Shown here piece by piece: positions 33,689 through 43,632 of a DNA stretch of 64,000 nt. How positions within the stretch are numbered: position 1 is the first letter of the stretch; every line of letters starts with the position of its first letter. The notes under the pieces are model-generated. The model was not told where the DNA came from. It saw nothing but the letters and a program-made list of their open reading frames with translations, and made no database searches. Source of the DNA: Pseudomonadota bacterium (GTDB lineage: Bacteria; Pseudomonadota; Alphaproteobacteria; Caulobacterales; Aquidulcibacteraceae); the NCBI GenBank assembly GCA_020161405.1, contig JAIUOD010000001.1, positions 806,001 to 870,000 on the forward strand. Reading direction: 5' to 3'. The translations under genes were made by a program, and so were the position numbers.

Positions 33689-35530
33689 TTATTTACGTCC
33701 AAATAATTTTTCCACATCATCAAGCGAAAGCATTATAAATGTTGGTCGCCCGTGATTACATTGCCCTGAACGTGGTGTTTGCTCCATATCACGCAAAAGT
33801 GCATTCATCTCAAAGCCGCTTAATTGCCGCCCCGCACGAACCGAACCATGACAGGCCATAGATGCCAAAACTTCATCTATACGCTCTTTAAGGCGCATGC
33901 CTTTGTCAAAGGTTGCGATTTCATCGGCAAGGTCCTGTAATAGATTTTTGGCATTGGTTTTTCCTAAAATCGCTGGGGTTTCACGAACCAGAATTGCGCC
34001 ATGCCCAAAACTTTCAATCACAAGGCCAAATTCTTCAAATTCATTGGCTCTTTCAAGCAATCTTTCGCAATCATTGGGTTCAAGTTCGATAATATCGGGA
34101 ATTAATAAAGGTTGGCGGGCAATATTTTTATTTTCAAATGCCGACTTCATTTTTTCCAAAACCAATCTTTCATGCGCTGCATGTTGGTCGATAATGGCAA
34201 TTCCATTTTCAGTTTGGGCAACAATATAAGTATTATGAATTTGCGCCTTGGCGGCACCTAGTGGGTAATTAGGCTCATCTTGTGTTTCTATAATTTCTTC
34301 TATTGGCTTTGCAGCAGGGGAATCAAAAGTGAAATTTTGTGCTTCTTTAAAACCACCTTCATAGAAACGTGGGTTTTGGGCAATAAAACTTCTTTCGCCA
34401 AAATCAGATTGGTGTGAATAATCACGCTGATAGACATTATTATTTGGAATATTGCTTGCCAATGCACCCAAAGTTTGGGAACTTAATGAAACCGATGGCC
34501 TTATTTCAATATTTCCAATGGCGTGCCTTAATGCGCCAATTATTAAACCTCGTACCAATGCTGCATCCCTAAACCTTATTTCAGTTTTTGCAGGATGTAC
34601 ATTCACATCAACAAAGGAAGGCGGCACTTCAAGGAAAAGCGCTAAAACAGGATGCCTATCTTTTGCCAAAACTTCTTGATAGGCGGCGCGTGCAACGCCT
34701 TTTAGCATTGGATCTTTAACTGGCCTGCCATTTACAAATAAATATTGATGCCGACTATCGGCACGCGATGCAATTGGAAGGCTGGCAAGGCCAAATAACT
34801 TTAATTCGGCGCGTTCGGCATTGATGAATAAGCAGTCTTGCGCCAAATCATTGCCCAAAATTGTGCGTGCACGCTCTAGGCGTAATTCTTCGATTTCGCC
34901 CTGTTTTGCATTGGCTTTGAAATTGCTTTTGCCATCAATTGTAAGGCTAAAACTTACGTCAGGGCGAGATAATGCAAGGCGCTTTATAGTGTCGCTTATC
35001 GCCAAGGCTTCTGAACGCTGCGACTTCATGAATTTTAAGCGTGCGGGTGTTGCAAAGAATAAATCACGAATTTCAATTCGTGTACCTGAGTTCAGGCTTG
35101 CCCATGGGGCAGGGCGAACTTCACTTATTTGCCCGCCATTAACTTCGATTTCCCATGCATTATTATCATTATCGGTTTTAGAAGTAATTTTTAAACGCGC
35201 AACAGCACCAATTGATGGTAAAGCCTCCCCGCGAAAACCAAGCGAGATTATATTTGTTAAATCAATTGCCCCATTTTCATCAGGACGTAATTTAGAGGTT
35301 GCATGGCGTAAAATTGCAATTGGTAAATCTTCTTTTGAAATCCCAATTCCATCATCTTCAACAAGTATGCGTGATAGACCGCCATCTTCGCACCATATAT
35401 TTATGGTTTTTGACGATGCATCAAGGGCGTTTTCAACAATTTCTTTTAATGCAGCCGCAGGGCGTTCAATAACTTCACCTGCGGCAATTTGATTTATCGC
35501 ATCACTTGAAAGGCGGTTTATTTGGCCCAT
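33689..35530 (-). CDS. mutL: DNA mismatch repair protein MutL
   Basis: 613 aa. The N-terminal GHKL ATPase motifs are EIVENALDASS, VEDDGIGISKEDL and GFRGEALPSIG. The C-terminal domain has the endonuclease motif DQHA-x2-E-x4-E (IIDQHAAHERLVLEK) plus SMACHGSVRAG and QCNHGRPT, so this MutL is predicted to nick DNA itself, as expected for bacteria without MutH. A ~110-residue linker (about 335-430) is low complexity. It lies 11 bp after bamF. Confidence 0.96.
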   Translation of the reverse strand: MGQINRLSSDAINQIAAGEVIERPAAALKEIVENALDASSKTINIWCEDGGLSRILVEDDGIGISKEDLPIAILRHATSKLRPDENGAIDLTNIISLGFRGEALPSIGAVARLKITSKTDNDNNAWEIEVNGGQISEVRPAPWASLNSGTRIEIRDLFFATPARLKFMKSQRSEALAISDTIKRLALSRPDVSFSLTIDGKSNFKANAKQGEIEELRLERARTILGNDLAQDCLFINAERAELKLFGLASLPIASRADSRHQYLFVNGRPVKDPMLKGVARAAYQEVLAKDRHPVLALFLEVPPSFVDVNVHPAKTEIRFRDAALVRGLIIGALRHAIGNIEIRPSVSLSSQTLGALASNIPNNNVYQRDYSHQSDFGERSFIAQNPRFYEGGFKEAQNFTFDSPAAKPIEEIIETQDEPNYPLGAAKAQIHNTYIVAQTENGIAIIDQHAAHERLVLEKMKSAFENKNIARQPLLIPDIIELEPNDCERLLERANEFEEFGLVIESFGHGAILVRETPAILGKTNAKNLLQDLADEIATFDKGMRLKERIDEVLASMACHGSVRAGRQLSGFEMNALLRDMEQTPRSGQCNHGRPTFIMLSLDDVEKLFGRK

Positions 35531-35541
35531 TCAATTGCTTT

Positions 35542-36123
35542 CTAAAGCCCAGGAAGCTTTATTCCGCTTGGTTTGCTTTGACCAATTGTAACTTGTTGAC
35601 CGCCTGTTGCATTATTGATTATCTCTTGTTCTTGCTTCAAATCTGCCGCTTCAGCTTCAGAATCAAGTGGATGCGCAGGTGTGCCAGGTTTTTTTGCCAA
35701 AGCAATTACTTTATCGGCAAATTTTTCAGGTTTGTGGGTAATTGCGCCGCTTTCCTCATCAACAACATCACGAATGCGCGGGTCAGCATTTTCAGCGCCT
35801 ATTTTTTGAATAAGCATTTTTTCGCCTTCAGACGCACCAAGACCTGTCTGAACGCCAAAAACTGCTGTACGTGCTTGTAAATCTGGGCGAAGTTCCAATG
35901 GGCGCGCCTCACCTGGGCGCGGTGGACGAAGATTAAACTCAGGTGGAACGACCAATGGTGCCTTGGTTACAACACGAAATTCATCAGGTGTAACTTTTTC
36001 GCTGCCGGTGATTTTTTTCAAACCTGCACATGCACCAAGTGACATTAAACTTGCGCCCATAATAGTTGCGGCAAGAATTTTTGTAATTTTTGGTGAAATG
36101 TTTTTCACGCCGTATTTTTCCAC
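35542..36123 (-). CDS. DUF3035 lipoprotein, BamF-like BAM complex subunit
   Basis: 193 aa starting at GTG (complement 36121-36123) with GGAG 8 nt upstream. The signal peptide ends in a lipobox Leu-Gly-Ala-Cys32. The DUF3035 pattern follows: TPDEFRVVTKAPLVVPPEFNLRPPRPGE, and a Gln/Lys-rich helical tail. In Caulobacter the BamF lipoprotein belongs to the alphaproteobacterial outer-membrane barrel assembly complex. It lies between lspA (signal peptidase for lipoproteins) and mutL, a conserved order; the M16 peptidase genes often found here are absent. Confidence 0.82.
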   Translation of the reverse strand: MEKYGVKNISPKITKILAATIMGASLMSLGACAGLKKITGSEKVTPDEFRVVTKAPLVVPPEFNLRPPRPGEARPLELRPDLQARTAVFGVQTGLGASEGEKMLIQKIGAENADPRIRDVVDEESGAITHKPEKFADKVIALAKKPGTPAHPLDSEAEAADLKQEQEIINNATGGQQVTIGQSKPSGIKLPGL

Positions 36124-36177
36124 TCAAAAGGCTCCATTAAATTGCAGATTTGTGTCTCAAACTCTCTTAACACATGC

Positions 36178-36717
36178 TTAGTTTGATTCAACATTATTAT
36201 TCGGTAAGTTTTTATTCTCATCACTTTCAATGAATAATTCAAGTGCTAAAAGCGCCGCCCCCAATACTACCGCACTATCTGCAATATTAAAAATCCACGG
36301 AAACCAAGGGAAAGATGGTGTGAAATCAAGAAAGTCGGCAACTGCACCAAATCTTATTCTATCAATCATATTTCCCATTGCGCCGCCAATGATTAAAGAA
36401 AGTGCGATTTGGGAAAGGCGGTTTGGTGCACGTAATAACCAAAAAAAGAAAAAAATAGAAATTATTCCAGTAAAACCAACCAAAGCCCAGCGCCCAAAAT
36501 CAGAATTAGCACGGAAAATTCCAAAGCTTACGCCATAATTCCACACCATTGTTAAATCAAAAAACGATTTTAAATCAATCGAACCAATGCGGTCCAAATT
36601 TAATTTATTTACAACCCAATATTTTGATAATTGGTCTATAAACACAACAATTGCGATTAAAATTGCTGGTATAAATTGTGCAAAAGGTTTTGGGGAAGGC
36701 TTATTTACTTCATTCAT
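36178..36717 (-). CDS. lspA: Lipoprotein signal peptidase (signal peptidase II)
   Basis: 179 aa with four transmembrane helices. The catalytic aspartates are Asp119 (GGAMGNMIDR) and Asp147 (FNIADSAV). It removes signal peptides from prolipoproteins, including presumably the product of the next gene. Confidence 0.95.
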   Translation of the reverse strand: MNEVNKPSPKPFAQFIPAILIAIVVFIDQLSKYWVVNKLNLDRIGSIDLKSFFDLTMVWNYGVSFGIFRANSDFGRWALVGFTGIISIFFFFWLLRAPNRLSQIALSLIIGGAMGNMIDRIRFGAVADFLDFTPSFPWFPWIFNIADSAVVLGAALLALELFIESDENKNLPNNNVESN

Positions 36718-36807
36718 TCGATGGATTTAGTAAAATTTGTTTCACATGTAAACCATTTGCAAAATTAACATTCATTGATAATGATTGCAAAAAAAACAGG
36801 GGGCACA

Positions 36808-38487
36808 ATGCATAACGACAATCATGCAATGGAAATAGAGCAAATCGAGCCAAAAAAATTAAGATTGGTTATTGGGGCGTCAAGCCTTGGAACAATTTTT
36901 GAATGGTATGATTTTTTTATTTTCGGCCTTCTTACTACTCAAATTGCAGAACATTTCTTTTCAGGACTTTCACCTGCGCAAGGTTATATATTCGCGCTTT
37001 TAACGTTTTCTTTTGGCCTTGCAGTTCGTCCATTGGGTGCGGTATTTTTTGGCTCTATTGGTGATAAAAAGGGGCGCAAGGGCGCATTCTTAGCAACTGT
37101 TACTCTTATGGGGCTTTCAACTTTTGCAATCGGCTTTTTGCCTGATTATTCAAAAATTGGAATTTTCGCGCCAATCGCACTTTTTGCATTAAGAATGCTA
37201 CAGGGCTTTGCGCTTGGCGGTGAATATGGTGGTGCGGTAATTTATGTTGCCGAACATTCATCACAAAAATCACGTGGCCTTAATACGGCAATGGTACAAA
37301 GCGCAGCAGCACCAGGGCTTTTTGGCGCTTTATTGGTGGTCTTCATTGTAAGAAACTTGTTTGGTGAGGCTGTGTTCAAAGAATGGGCGTGGCGTATTCC
37401 CTTCATGGTTTCAATCTTCTTGTTGGCGGTCGCAATTTATATTCGTTTGCAATTAGAAGAAAGCCCAAGCTTCAAGAAAATTAAAGAAGAGGGGCGGGCA
37501 TCAACTGCGCCATTGAAAGAAGTATTTTCAAACTTTCGCCATATAAAATTGGTTTTATTGGCGCTTTTTGGACTTATGGTTGCCCAAGGGGTTTCATGGT
37601 ATACAAGCCATTATTATTCCCAAGTATTCTTTGAAAAACAGCTTCATATTGATAATAAAACCATAAATATTTGGATGCTTATTGTTACGGCATTTTCAGC
37701 GCCACTTTATGTGGTTTTTGGTGCTTTATCAGATAGGATTGGGCGTAAACCTGTTATGTTATTTGGCATGGGTTTGGTGCTTTTAAGTTTCTATCCTGGC
37801 TTTAAAGCAATGTCCTATTTTGGAAATCCTGATTTATATAATGCGCAAAAGGCCAATCCAGTTTATGTAATTGCCAATCCAAAAGATTGTTCGGCGCAAT
37901 TTAACCCAATTGGTAAAACCCCTGATGGGCGCGATGCTTTTGCATCATCATGCGATGTGGCCAAATCATATCTTGCCAATAATGGCATTGCATATTTAAA
38001 CCAAAAACAAGAAAATATTGGCGGTGCGATTGTGAAAATCGGCGATCAAACAATTGCAAGCCCTGATATAAGGGCATTGGATGCAAAAGCGCAAAAAGAA
38101 GTTAAAAAGCAATTTGCAACAAATATGAAATCTGCGTTAGCGGCGCATTCTTATCCTGAAAAAGCTGATCCAGCGAAAATAAACAGTTTGGGAATTTTGG
38201 GTGTGATGGCGATTTTCATTATTGCTGCAACCGCGCTTTTCGGCCCATTGGCAGCCGCATTAATTGAATTATTTCCAACCCGCATTCGTTACACGGCTTT
38301 ATCAGTGCCATATCATATTGGAACGGGAATTTTTGGCGGTTTTGTTCCAGCCACAAGTTTTTCAATGGTGGCGATTACGGGGAATATGTTTGCAGGGCTT
38401 TGGTATCCATTAATTGCAACTGGAATAAGTTTCTTGGTAACTTTAATCTTTTTCCCTGAAACCAAAAATCGCAATATTCATCATTAA
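36808..38487 (+). CDS. MHS-family MFS metabolite:proton symporter
   Basis: 559 aa. The N-terminal motif SLGTIFEWYDFFIFG, GSIGDKKGRKGAF between TM2 and TM3, and the LGGEYGGAVIYVAEHS stretch are those of the metabolite:H+ symporter (ProP/ShiA/KgtP) family. A soluble insertion of about 120 residues (about 345-460, with two Cys) interrupts the C-terminal half before the last helices. I start at ATG 36808 because AGGGGG precedes it; an ATG at 36781 is in frame. The substrate (an organic acid or osmolyte) is not determinable. Confidence 0.85.
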   Translation: MHNDNHAMEIEQIEPKKLRLVIGASSLGTIFEWYDFFIFGLLTTQIAEHFFSGLSPAQGYIFALLTFSFGLAVRPLGAVFFGSIGDKKGRKGAFLATVTLMGLSTFAIGFLPDYSKIGIFAPIALFALRMLQGFALGGEYGGAVIYVAEHSSQKSRGLNTAMVQSAAAPGLFGALLVVFIVRNLFGEAVFKEWAWRIPFMVSIFLLAVAIYIRLQLEESPSFKKIKEEGRASTAPLKEVFSNFRHIKLVLLALFGLMVAQGVSWYTSHYYSQVFFEKQLHIDNKTINIWMLIVTAFSAPLYVVFGALSDRIGRKPVMLFGMGLVLLSFYPGFKAMSYFGNPDLYNAQKANPVYVIANPKDCSAQFNPIGKTPDGRDAFASSCDVAKSYLANNGIAYLNQKQENIGGAIVKIGDQTIASPDIRALDAKAQKEVKKQFATNMKSALAAHSYPEKADPAKINSLGILGVMAIFIIAATALFGPLAAALIELFPTRIRYTALSVPYHIGTGIFGGFVPATSFSMVAITGNMFAGLWYPLIATGISFLVTLIFFPETKNRNIHH

Positions 38488-38509
38488 TGATGCCATTTTG
38501 AAAATGTTT

Positions 38510-38538
38510 CGCGCCCTTTATTTTTTTATTAGGGCGCG
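38510..38538. terminator. Possible shared terminator hairpin between MFS and murJ
   Basis: An 8-bp stem CGCGCCCT (38510-38517) / AGGGCGCG (38531-38538) with a T-rich 13-nt loop that contains the murJ stop codon. It lies between convergent genes, but lacks a long T tract outside the stem. Confidence 0.35.
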
Positions 38539-40083
38539 GACATCTTTCATTTTTAATGCGCCAACCGCAAAGACTGCTGCCGCATAAATAGCAAACCCAA
38601 TTAATGAGCAAATAAGAACCGCAATTTCTTTGCCGCCAAAGTTTAGGATTTTCGCAAAGTCAATTATATAATGGGCGTTTAGGTTTAAAATAATCAAATA
38701 AATCGCCATTATCCCTGTGGCGATAATTATTTTTATTGTTTTGCCGATAACATTTTTATCCCAACGCCACCAACCGCGCTTTAATAAAGTAACGCATAGT
38801 AAAATTGCATTTGTCCATGCGGCAATCGATGTGCCAATCGCAAGGCCAACATAGCCTGTATTATCCATTTTATGGAAAACATAATAAAGACCCGCACCAA
38901 AAACCACATTAGCAACAACGCCAATAAGCGCAAAATTCATTGGTGATTTCGTATCTTGGCGTGCAAAAAATGGCGGCGCCCAAATTCGTATTAATACAAA
39001 AGCGGGAACCCCCCATGCATAATTTGCAAGTGCTTTTGCGGTGCTTAAGGCATCAATATCAGTAAATTTGCCGCCTACCCAAAATCCATACATTAAAAAA
39101 TATGGAATAATCAAAAGCGCCGCTGCCGCAGGCAAAGTAAGCGCCATAGAAAGCACAAAACCTTCATCAATTGCTACTTTGTCATCATCAGAACCTTTGG
39201 TGGCAACTGCCGCCGCAAGGCGCGGTAATAATGCAACCCCAATTGCAACCCCAATTAATCCAAGTGGCAATTGATAAAGCCTGTCAGCGGCATAAAGCCA
39301 TGATTTTGCGCCAACTTCAAAACTTGAAAGTGATTGGGAAACAAACACATTTATTTGTGTTGAAGAACCCGCAATTACCGCAGGGCCCATAACTGCGATT
39401 ACTTTTTTTACGTCAGGTGTGAGGCGCGGCATACGAAAACCGATTTTCACGCCCAATTTATAGCAACCATAATACAGCATTGCCGCTTGCAAAATTCCGG
39501 CAATGGAAATTGCAATCGCACCATTAATTGCCGCCTGCTTTGGATCATGCGTAAAAATTACCGCAATCAAAATTGTGATATTCAATAAAGTTGGTGCCGC
39601 CGCAGAAAGCGCAAATTTACCTGCAGTATTTAAAACACCCGCAAAAAGCGAACTTATCGCCATGCCGATTAAATATGGCATTGTTATTTGGGTTAGCAAA
39701 ATTGCCAGTGAAAACGCTTGTTGATCATGCATTTGCCCGCGATGAATTATCATCATTATCCAAGGCATGAAAATTTGCGCAATAATTGTTAAAATTATCG
39801 AGGCAAAGGTTAGAACTGAAAAAGATTCTGCGGCAAAATTTTCGGCCTCTTGATGGCTGCGCTCTTTAGTTACTTTGGCGTAAATCGGAACAAAGGCTTG
39901 TGAAAAAGCGCCCTCGGCAAGAATGCGGCGAAATAGGTTGGGGAACATTTGTGCGGTGGCAAAAGCATCACCAATCCAACCTGCGCCCATAAAATTTGAA
40001 ATTGCCCTATCGCGTGCATAGCCTAAAAGGCGGCTAAGCATAGTGTAGAAAAATTGAACAAAAGTATTTCTGGCAAGTGACAT
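38518..40083 (-). CDS. murJ: Lipid II flippase MurJ
   Basis: 521 aa, about 14 transmembrane helices. The N-terminal FVQFFYTMLSRLLGYARDRAISN, FRRILAEGAFSQAFVPIY and PLGLIGVAIGVALLPRLA segments are the MurJ/MviN signature, including Arg residues in the central cavity. It flips lipid II to the periplasm for peptidoglycan synthesis. It lies 11 bp after glnD, a conserved alphaproteobacterial pair. Confidence 0.95.
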   Translation of the reverse strand: MSLARNTFVQFFYTMLSRLLGYARDRAISNFMGAGWIGDAFATAQMFPNLFRRILAEGAFSQAFVPIYAKVTKERSHQEAENFAAESFSVLTFASIILTIIAQIFMPWIMMIIHRGQMHDQQAFSLAILLTQITMPYLIGMAISSLFAGVLNTAGKFALSAAAPTLLNITILIAVIFTHDPKQAAINGAIAISIAGILQAAMLYYGCYKLGVKIGFRMPRLTPDVKKVIAVMGPAVIAGSSTQINVFVSQSLSSFEVGAKSWLYAADRLYQLPLGLIGVAIGVALLPRLAAAVATKGSDDDKVAIDEGFVLSMALTLPAAAALLIIPYFLMYGFWVGGKFTDIDALSTAKALANYAWGVPAFVLIRIWAPPFFARQDTKSPMNFALIGVVANVVFGAGLYYVFHKMDNTGYVGLAIGTSIAAWTNAILLCVTLLKRGWWRWDKNVIGKTIKIIIATGIMAIYLIILNLNAHYIIDFAKILNFGGKEIAVLICSLIGFAIYAAAVFAVGALKMKDVRALIKK

Positions 40084-40094
40084 TATTTTCTCTA

Positions 40095-42935
40095 TTATCT
40101 TCTTAATGAAGCGCGTGCCTGTGCAAGCTGGCGTTTTGAAACCAAAACAGGTGCGGCAGGTTCAAAATTACCCAAGGCTTCAAGTAATTTATTTTGTAAT
40201 CGTTCAAGCCTATGTGGTTCAAGCAATTTTATACCCATACGCGAGCGTACGTAGAATGCGTCTTGAACGCGTTCCCCAACACTTTCAATATGTGCGGATG
40301 TAACATTAAGTGCTTCATCTTGTAAGATAAAAGCAATATCAGCCAACAGACCTTGCCTGTCGCGTCCTGAAACCTCGATAACTGTGTCGTAATTTGAAGC
40401 ATCATTGTCAAAAACCACATAAGGCTCAACACGAAAGGCCGCAACCCGACGTGTTATATTTTGTGTTGGTCGTAAATCTTCGACTTGATCTTCCAACGCA
40501 GCCTTTTCAAGTGCTATTAATAGGGCTTTTATGCGCGGATTATTATGTAAACCATAGGCCTCATTATCGCTGCCTTGAATAGCAAAAACGTCAAATGCTT
40601 GACCATTGCGCGACGTGAAAACCCGCGCGTCCAAAACATTTGCTTCCATAGCAGAGAAAGTAGAGGTTAGGGAATGAAAAAGACCTTCACGGTCAGGTGC
40701 AATAATAAGGATTTCAGTTGCGCCGCGATTTTGGGCAATTCTATATGAAACCTTATGGCTTACGCCATCACTAAGCATTTGTTTGATTTCATCATGATGC
40801 CATAAATGTTGGCTTTCATCAAAGCCAAGCCAATATGAATCATCCATTGCTGAAAACCATTCGGATACATGTGGGTCTTTTAAAACTAATTCACGCGCTT
40901 CATCTGCCGCTTGTGCAAGAACGCGTTTAACCGCGCTTTCATCGGCGCGTCCGCCGCGTAATGTGGCTTCGGTTAATTTGTATAAATCACGCAATAATTG
41001 CGCTTTCCAATCATTCCAAACCCCAGGACCAACGGCATGAATATCTGCAACAGTAAGGGCCAAAAGTGTACGCAATTTTTCAAGGCTTTCAACGCTTTCG
41101 GCAAATTTTGTTATTGTTGTGGGGTCGCCCAAATCACGTTTTTGCGCAGTGTCAGACATAATAAGATGATGCCCAACAAGCCAAGTCACCAGCTCAACCT
41201 CTTCATCAGGAAGGCCAAGGCGTTTACATACTTTATTTGCAGCTTTCGCACCCAAAATTTGTTGATCCCCTTCACCTTTGCCAACATCATGTAATAGCAT
41301 TGCCAAGAATAAAGCGCGTTTATGGTTTATTTTAGGAAAGATTGTGGTCGAAAGTGGAAGTTTATTTATATGAATGCCATTTTCGATTTCGCCAAGAACA
41401 GAAATGGCGCGCAATGTATGCTCGTCGACGGTGAAATGGTGATACATATTAAATTGGGTTTGCCCAACAATGCGCCCAAATTCAGGAATTAAACGCCCCA
41501 AAAGGCCGGTTTCATTCATTAAATTTAAAATGCCAAATGGGCCGCCCTTAATGCTCATTATATCAAGGAAGGCTTGATTGGCGCGCGCATCTTTTGCCAA
41601 AAGTGGAAATTTGGGCGCAAGTTCGGCAATTTTTGCTAAACTATTTGGCTCAATATCGAGGTCGGCATTATGGGCAGCCACGAATAAATCAAGCATTGAA
41701 ACCAAATCATCTTTTACGGATTGTAAATTTGCAAAACCGATACGACCGCCAAAAGTAACGAATCTTTTGTCATTTGTGGCTTTTGGTTTTTGGCTTTTGA
41801 AAATGCCTGCAATTCCTTTTGGGGCATTCTTTAAATGCTCCATTTCAAGTTTGGAGCTTAAAATTCGCGTCAAAACCCCAACCGATTTTGCAACTAAAAA
41901 ATAATGCTTCATAAAGCGCTCAACTGCAGGGTTATCGGCACGGTCGCCATAACCCATAATTCGCGCCATTTCAGGTTGAAGGTCAAAAGTTAAACGTTCT
42001 TCTGCCCTTCCAGTAAGAAAATGCAGGTGGCAACGCACAGTCCATAAAAATTCGGCGGCCTCATTAAGGGTTCGTGATTGTTCTGGGGTAAAAATACCAA
42101 TTTTTATAAGCGCCTCAGTATCTTGTAGATCGACATCATGCAAATATTTGGTAATCCAAAACATTGTATGCAAATCACGCAGACCGCCTTTGCCATCCTT
42201 GATATTTGGTTCAACCATATAACGGCTTTCACCAGATTTTTTGTGGCGATTGTCACGCTCTTTTAATTTTGCGGCAATAAATTCAGCGCCAGTATTTTGA
42301 AAGATTTCATTTCTAAGGCGGGTTTCCAATTCTTTGAATAAATCTTCATCACCGCAAATAAAGCGGGTTTCAAGAACGGCGGTACGAATTGTAAAATCAT
42401 CTTTTGCGGCACGCAAACATTCAGCAATTGTGCGTGAAGCATGCCCAACTTTAAGACCCATATCCCAAAGCATATAAAGAACATATTCAATTACGCTTTC
42501 GGCCCATGATGCATCTTTTGCGGGGCGTATGAATAATATATCAATATCTGATGATGGCGCTAAAGCCATGCGACCATAGCCCCCAGTGGCGCAAATGGCC
42601 AATCGTTCGGCTGCGGTGCGATTATGCACCCTGAAAATATGTTTGGTGGCAAAGTCAAAAAGCGCAGAAATTACTTCATCTTGGACGGCGGCAAGTAATT
42701 CTGCGCAATCAATACCGCCTGCGCCTGCTTCAAGGCGCTCTTTGGCAATCATACGACCACGAAAAAGCGCGCCCTTTAATAAGTCAAGGGCGCGTGCGCG
42801 TTGTGCAAGCTGATTTCCAAGATTGTCATGTGCCGCCGCAGTAAGTTGAACGCGAAGACGCCAACCATCAACAACATCGCCAATTTTCCACGGCTTTAGT
42901 TTCGCACGTTTAAGTTTGGCCGATGGCGCCGACAT
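40095..42935 (-). CDS. glnD: Bifunctional PII uridylyltransferase/uridylyl-removing enzyme GlnD
   Basis: 946 aa. The nucleotidyltransferase motif GGYGRMALAPSSDIDILFI (about 110-130) is followed by the GlnD linker domain, an HD phosphohydrolase (MLLHDVGKGEGDQ near 550) and two C-terminal ACT domains (about 735-810 and 850-930). GlnD adds UMP to PII proteins when glutamine is low and removes it when glutamine is high. It is in a glnD-murJ pair, 20 bp after infC. Confidence 0.96.
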   Translation of the reverse strand: MSAPSAKLKRAKLKPWKIGDVVDGWRLRVQLTAAAHDNLGNQLAQRARALDLLKGALFRGRMIAKERLEAGAGGIDCAELLAAVQDEVISALFDFATKHIFRVHNRTAAERLAICATGGYGRMALAPSSDIDILFIRPAKDASWAESVIEYVLYMLWDMGLKVGHASRTIAECLRAAKDDFTIRTAVLETRFICGDEDLFKELETRLRNEIFQNTGAEFIAAKLKERDNRHKKSGESRYMVEPNIKDGKGGLRDLHTMFWITKYLHDVDLQDTEALIKIGIFTPEQSRTLNEAAEFLWTVRCHLHFLTGRAEERLTFDLQPEMARIMGYGDRADNPAVERFMKHYFLVAKSVGVLTRILSSKLEMEHLKNAPKGIAGIFKSQKPKATNDKRFVTFGGRIGFANLQSVKDDLVSMLDLFVAAHNADLDIEPNSLAKIAELAPKFPLLAKDARANQAFLDIMSIKGGPFGILNLMNETGLLGRLIPEFGRIVGQTQFNMYHHFTVDEHTLRAISVLGEIENGIHINKLPLSTTIFPKINHKRALFLAMLLHDVGKGEGDQQILGAKAANKVCKRLGLPDEEVELVTWLVGHHLIMSDTAQKRDLGDPTTITKFAESVESLEKLRTLLALTVADIHAVGPGVWNDWKAQLLRDLYKLTEATLRGGRADESAVKRVLAQAADEARELVLKDPHVSEWFSAMDDSYWLGFDESQHLWHHDEIKQMLSDGVSHKVSYRIAQNRGATEILIIAPDREGLFHSLTSTFSAMEANVLDARVFTSRNGQAFDVFAIQGSDNEAYGLHNNPRIKALLIALEKAALEDQVEDLRPTQNITRRVAAFRVEPYVVFDNDASNYDTVIEVSGRDRQGLLADIAFILQDEALNVTSAHIESVGERVQDAFYVRSRMGIKLLEPHRLERLQNKLLEALGNFEPAAPVLVSKRQLAQARASLRR

Positions 42936-42955
42936 TTATAATCCCATATTTAGGT

Positions 42956-43498
42956 TTAGGCCACCTTTGGTGCCATCACCATTGTCATTTGACGTCCTTC
43001 AAGACGTGGTTCAGATTCAACTTTGGCGGTATCGGCAAAATCGGCTTTGATTTTTTGAAGCAATTCCATGCCTAAATGTTGGTGTGCCATCTCACGCCCT
43101 CTAAAGCGAAGGGTGATTTTAACTTTATCACCTTCGGCAAAGAAGCGTTTCATAGCTTTGGCTTTAACTTCATAATCGTGCGTATCAATCATTGGGCGAA
43201 GTTTAACTTCTTTAAGCTCAACAATTTTTTGCTTCTTACGGGCTTCGTTCTTTTTCTTTTGTTCTTGGAATTTAAACTTTCCATAATCAAGGATTTTTAC
43301 GACGGGTGGATTAGCATTCGCAACAATTTCAACAAGGTCAAGGCCAGCCTCAACAGCTGCTTCTAATGCAGCATTGATTGGCATTTCACCTTGTTTTTCA
43401 CCATTTTCATCAATCAAAAGTACGCGCGCGGCGCGGATTTCATCATTAACTCTTGGCCCATCTTTAGCTGGCGGGGCTGATTGTGTTGGTCTTCTTAT
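42956..43498 (-). CDS. infC: Translation initiation factor IF-3
   Basis: About 180 aa. IF3-N shows the conserved [15 protein letters not shown] (running past the first apparent start, TTG at 43415-43417) and [13 protein letters not shown] core; IF3-C follows ([26 protein letters not shown]). The frame extends upstream with no ATG or GTG; the N-terminus Ile-Arg-Arg-Pro matches family starts only if initiation is at ATA (complement 43496-43498, GGAG 8 nt upstream) or ATT (43502-43504). Rare start codons on infC allow IF3 to repress its own translation in E. coli. glnD follows 20 bp later. Confidence 0.92.
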   Translation of the reverse strand: MRRPTQSAPPAKDGPRVNDEIRAARVLLIDENGEKQGEMPINAALEAAVEAGLDLVEIVANANPPVVKILDYGKFKFQEQKKKNEARKKQKIVELKEVKLRPMIDTHDYEVKAKAMKRFFAEGDKVKITLRFRGREMAHQHLGMELLQKIKADFADTAKVESEPRLEGRQMTMVMAPKVA

Positions 43499-43632
43499 TG
43501 TAATATCTCCATTACTAATTGCGCTCTAAGTGTGAGTTCAATGTCTGTTTACGATAAATAAATAATGCTGCAAGTCATTTTGCCATGATTTTGCGCAAAA
43601 ATCACTGAAAAATGGTAAAAGAAAGTGATTTT

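Noticed and set aside
34821..35492. A 223-codon plus-strand frame
   Set aside because: It lies wholly inside mutL on the opposite strand and shows no family motif, while mutL has all its motifs in its own frame.
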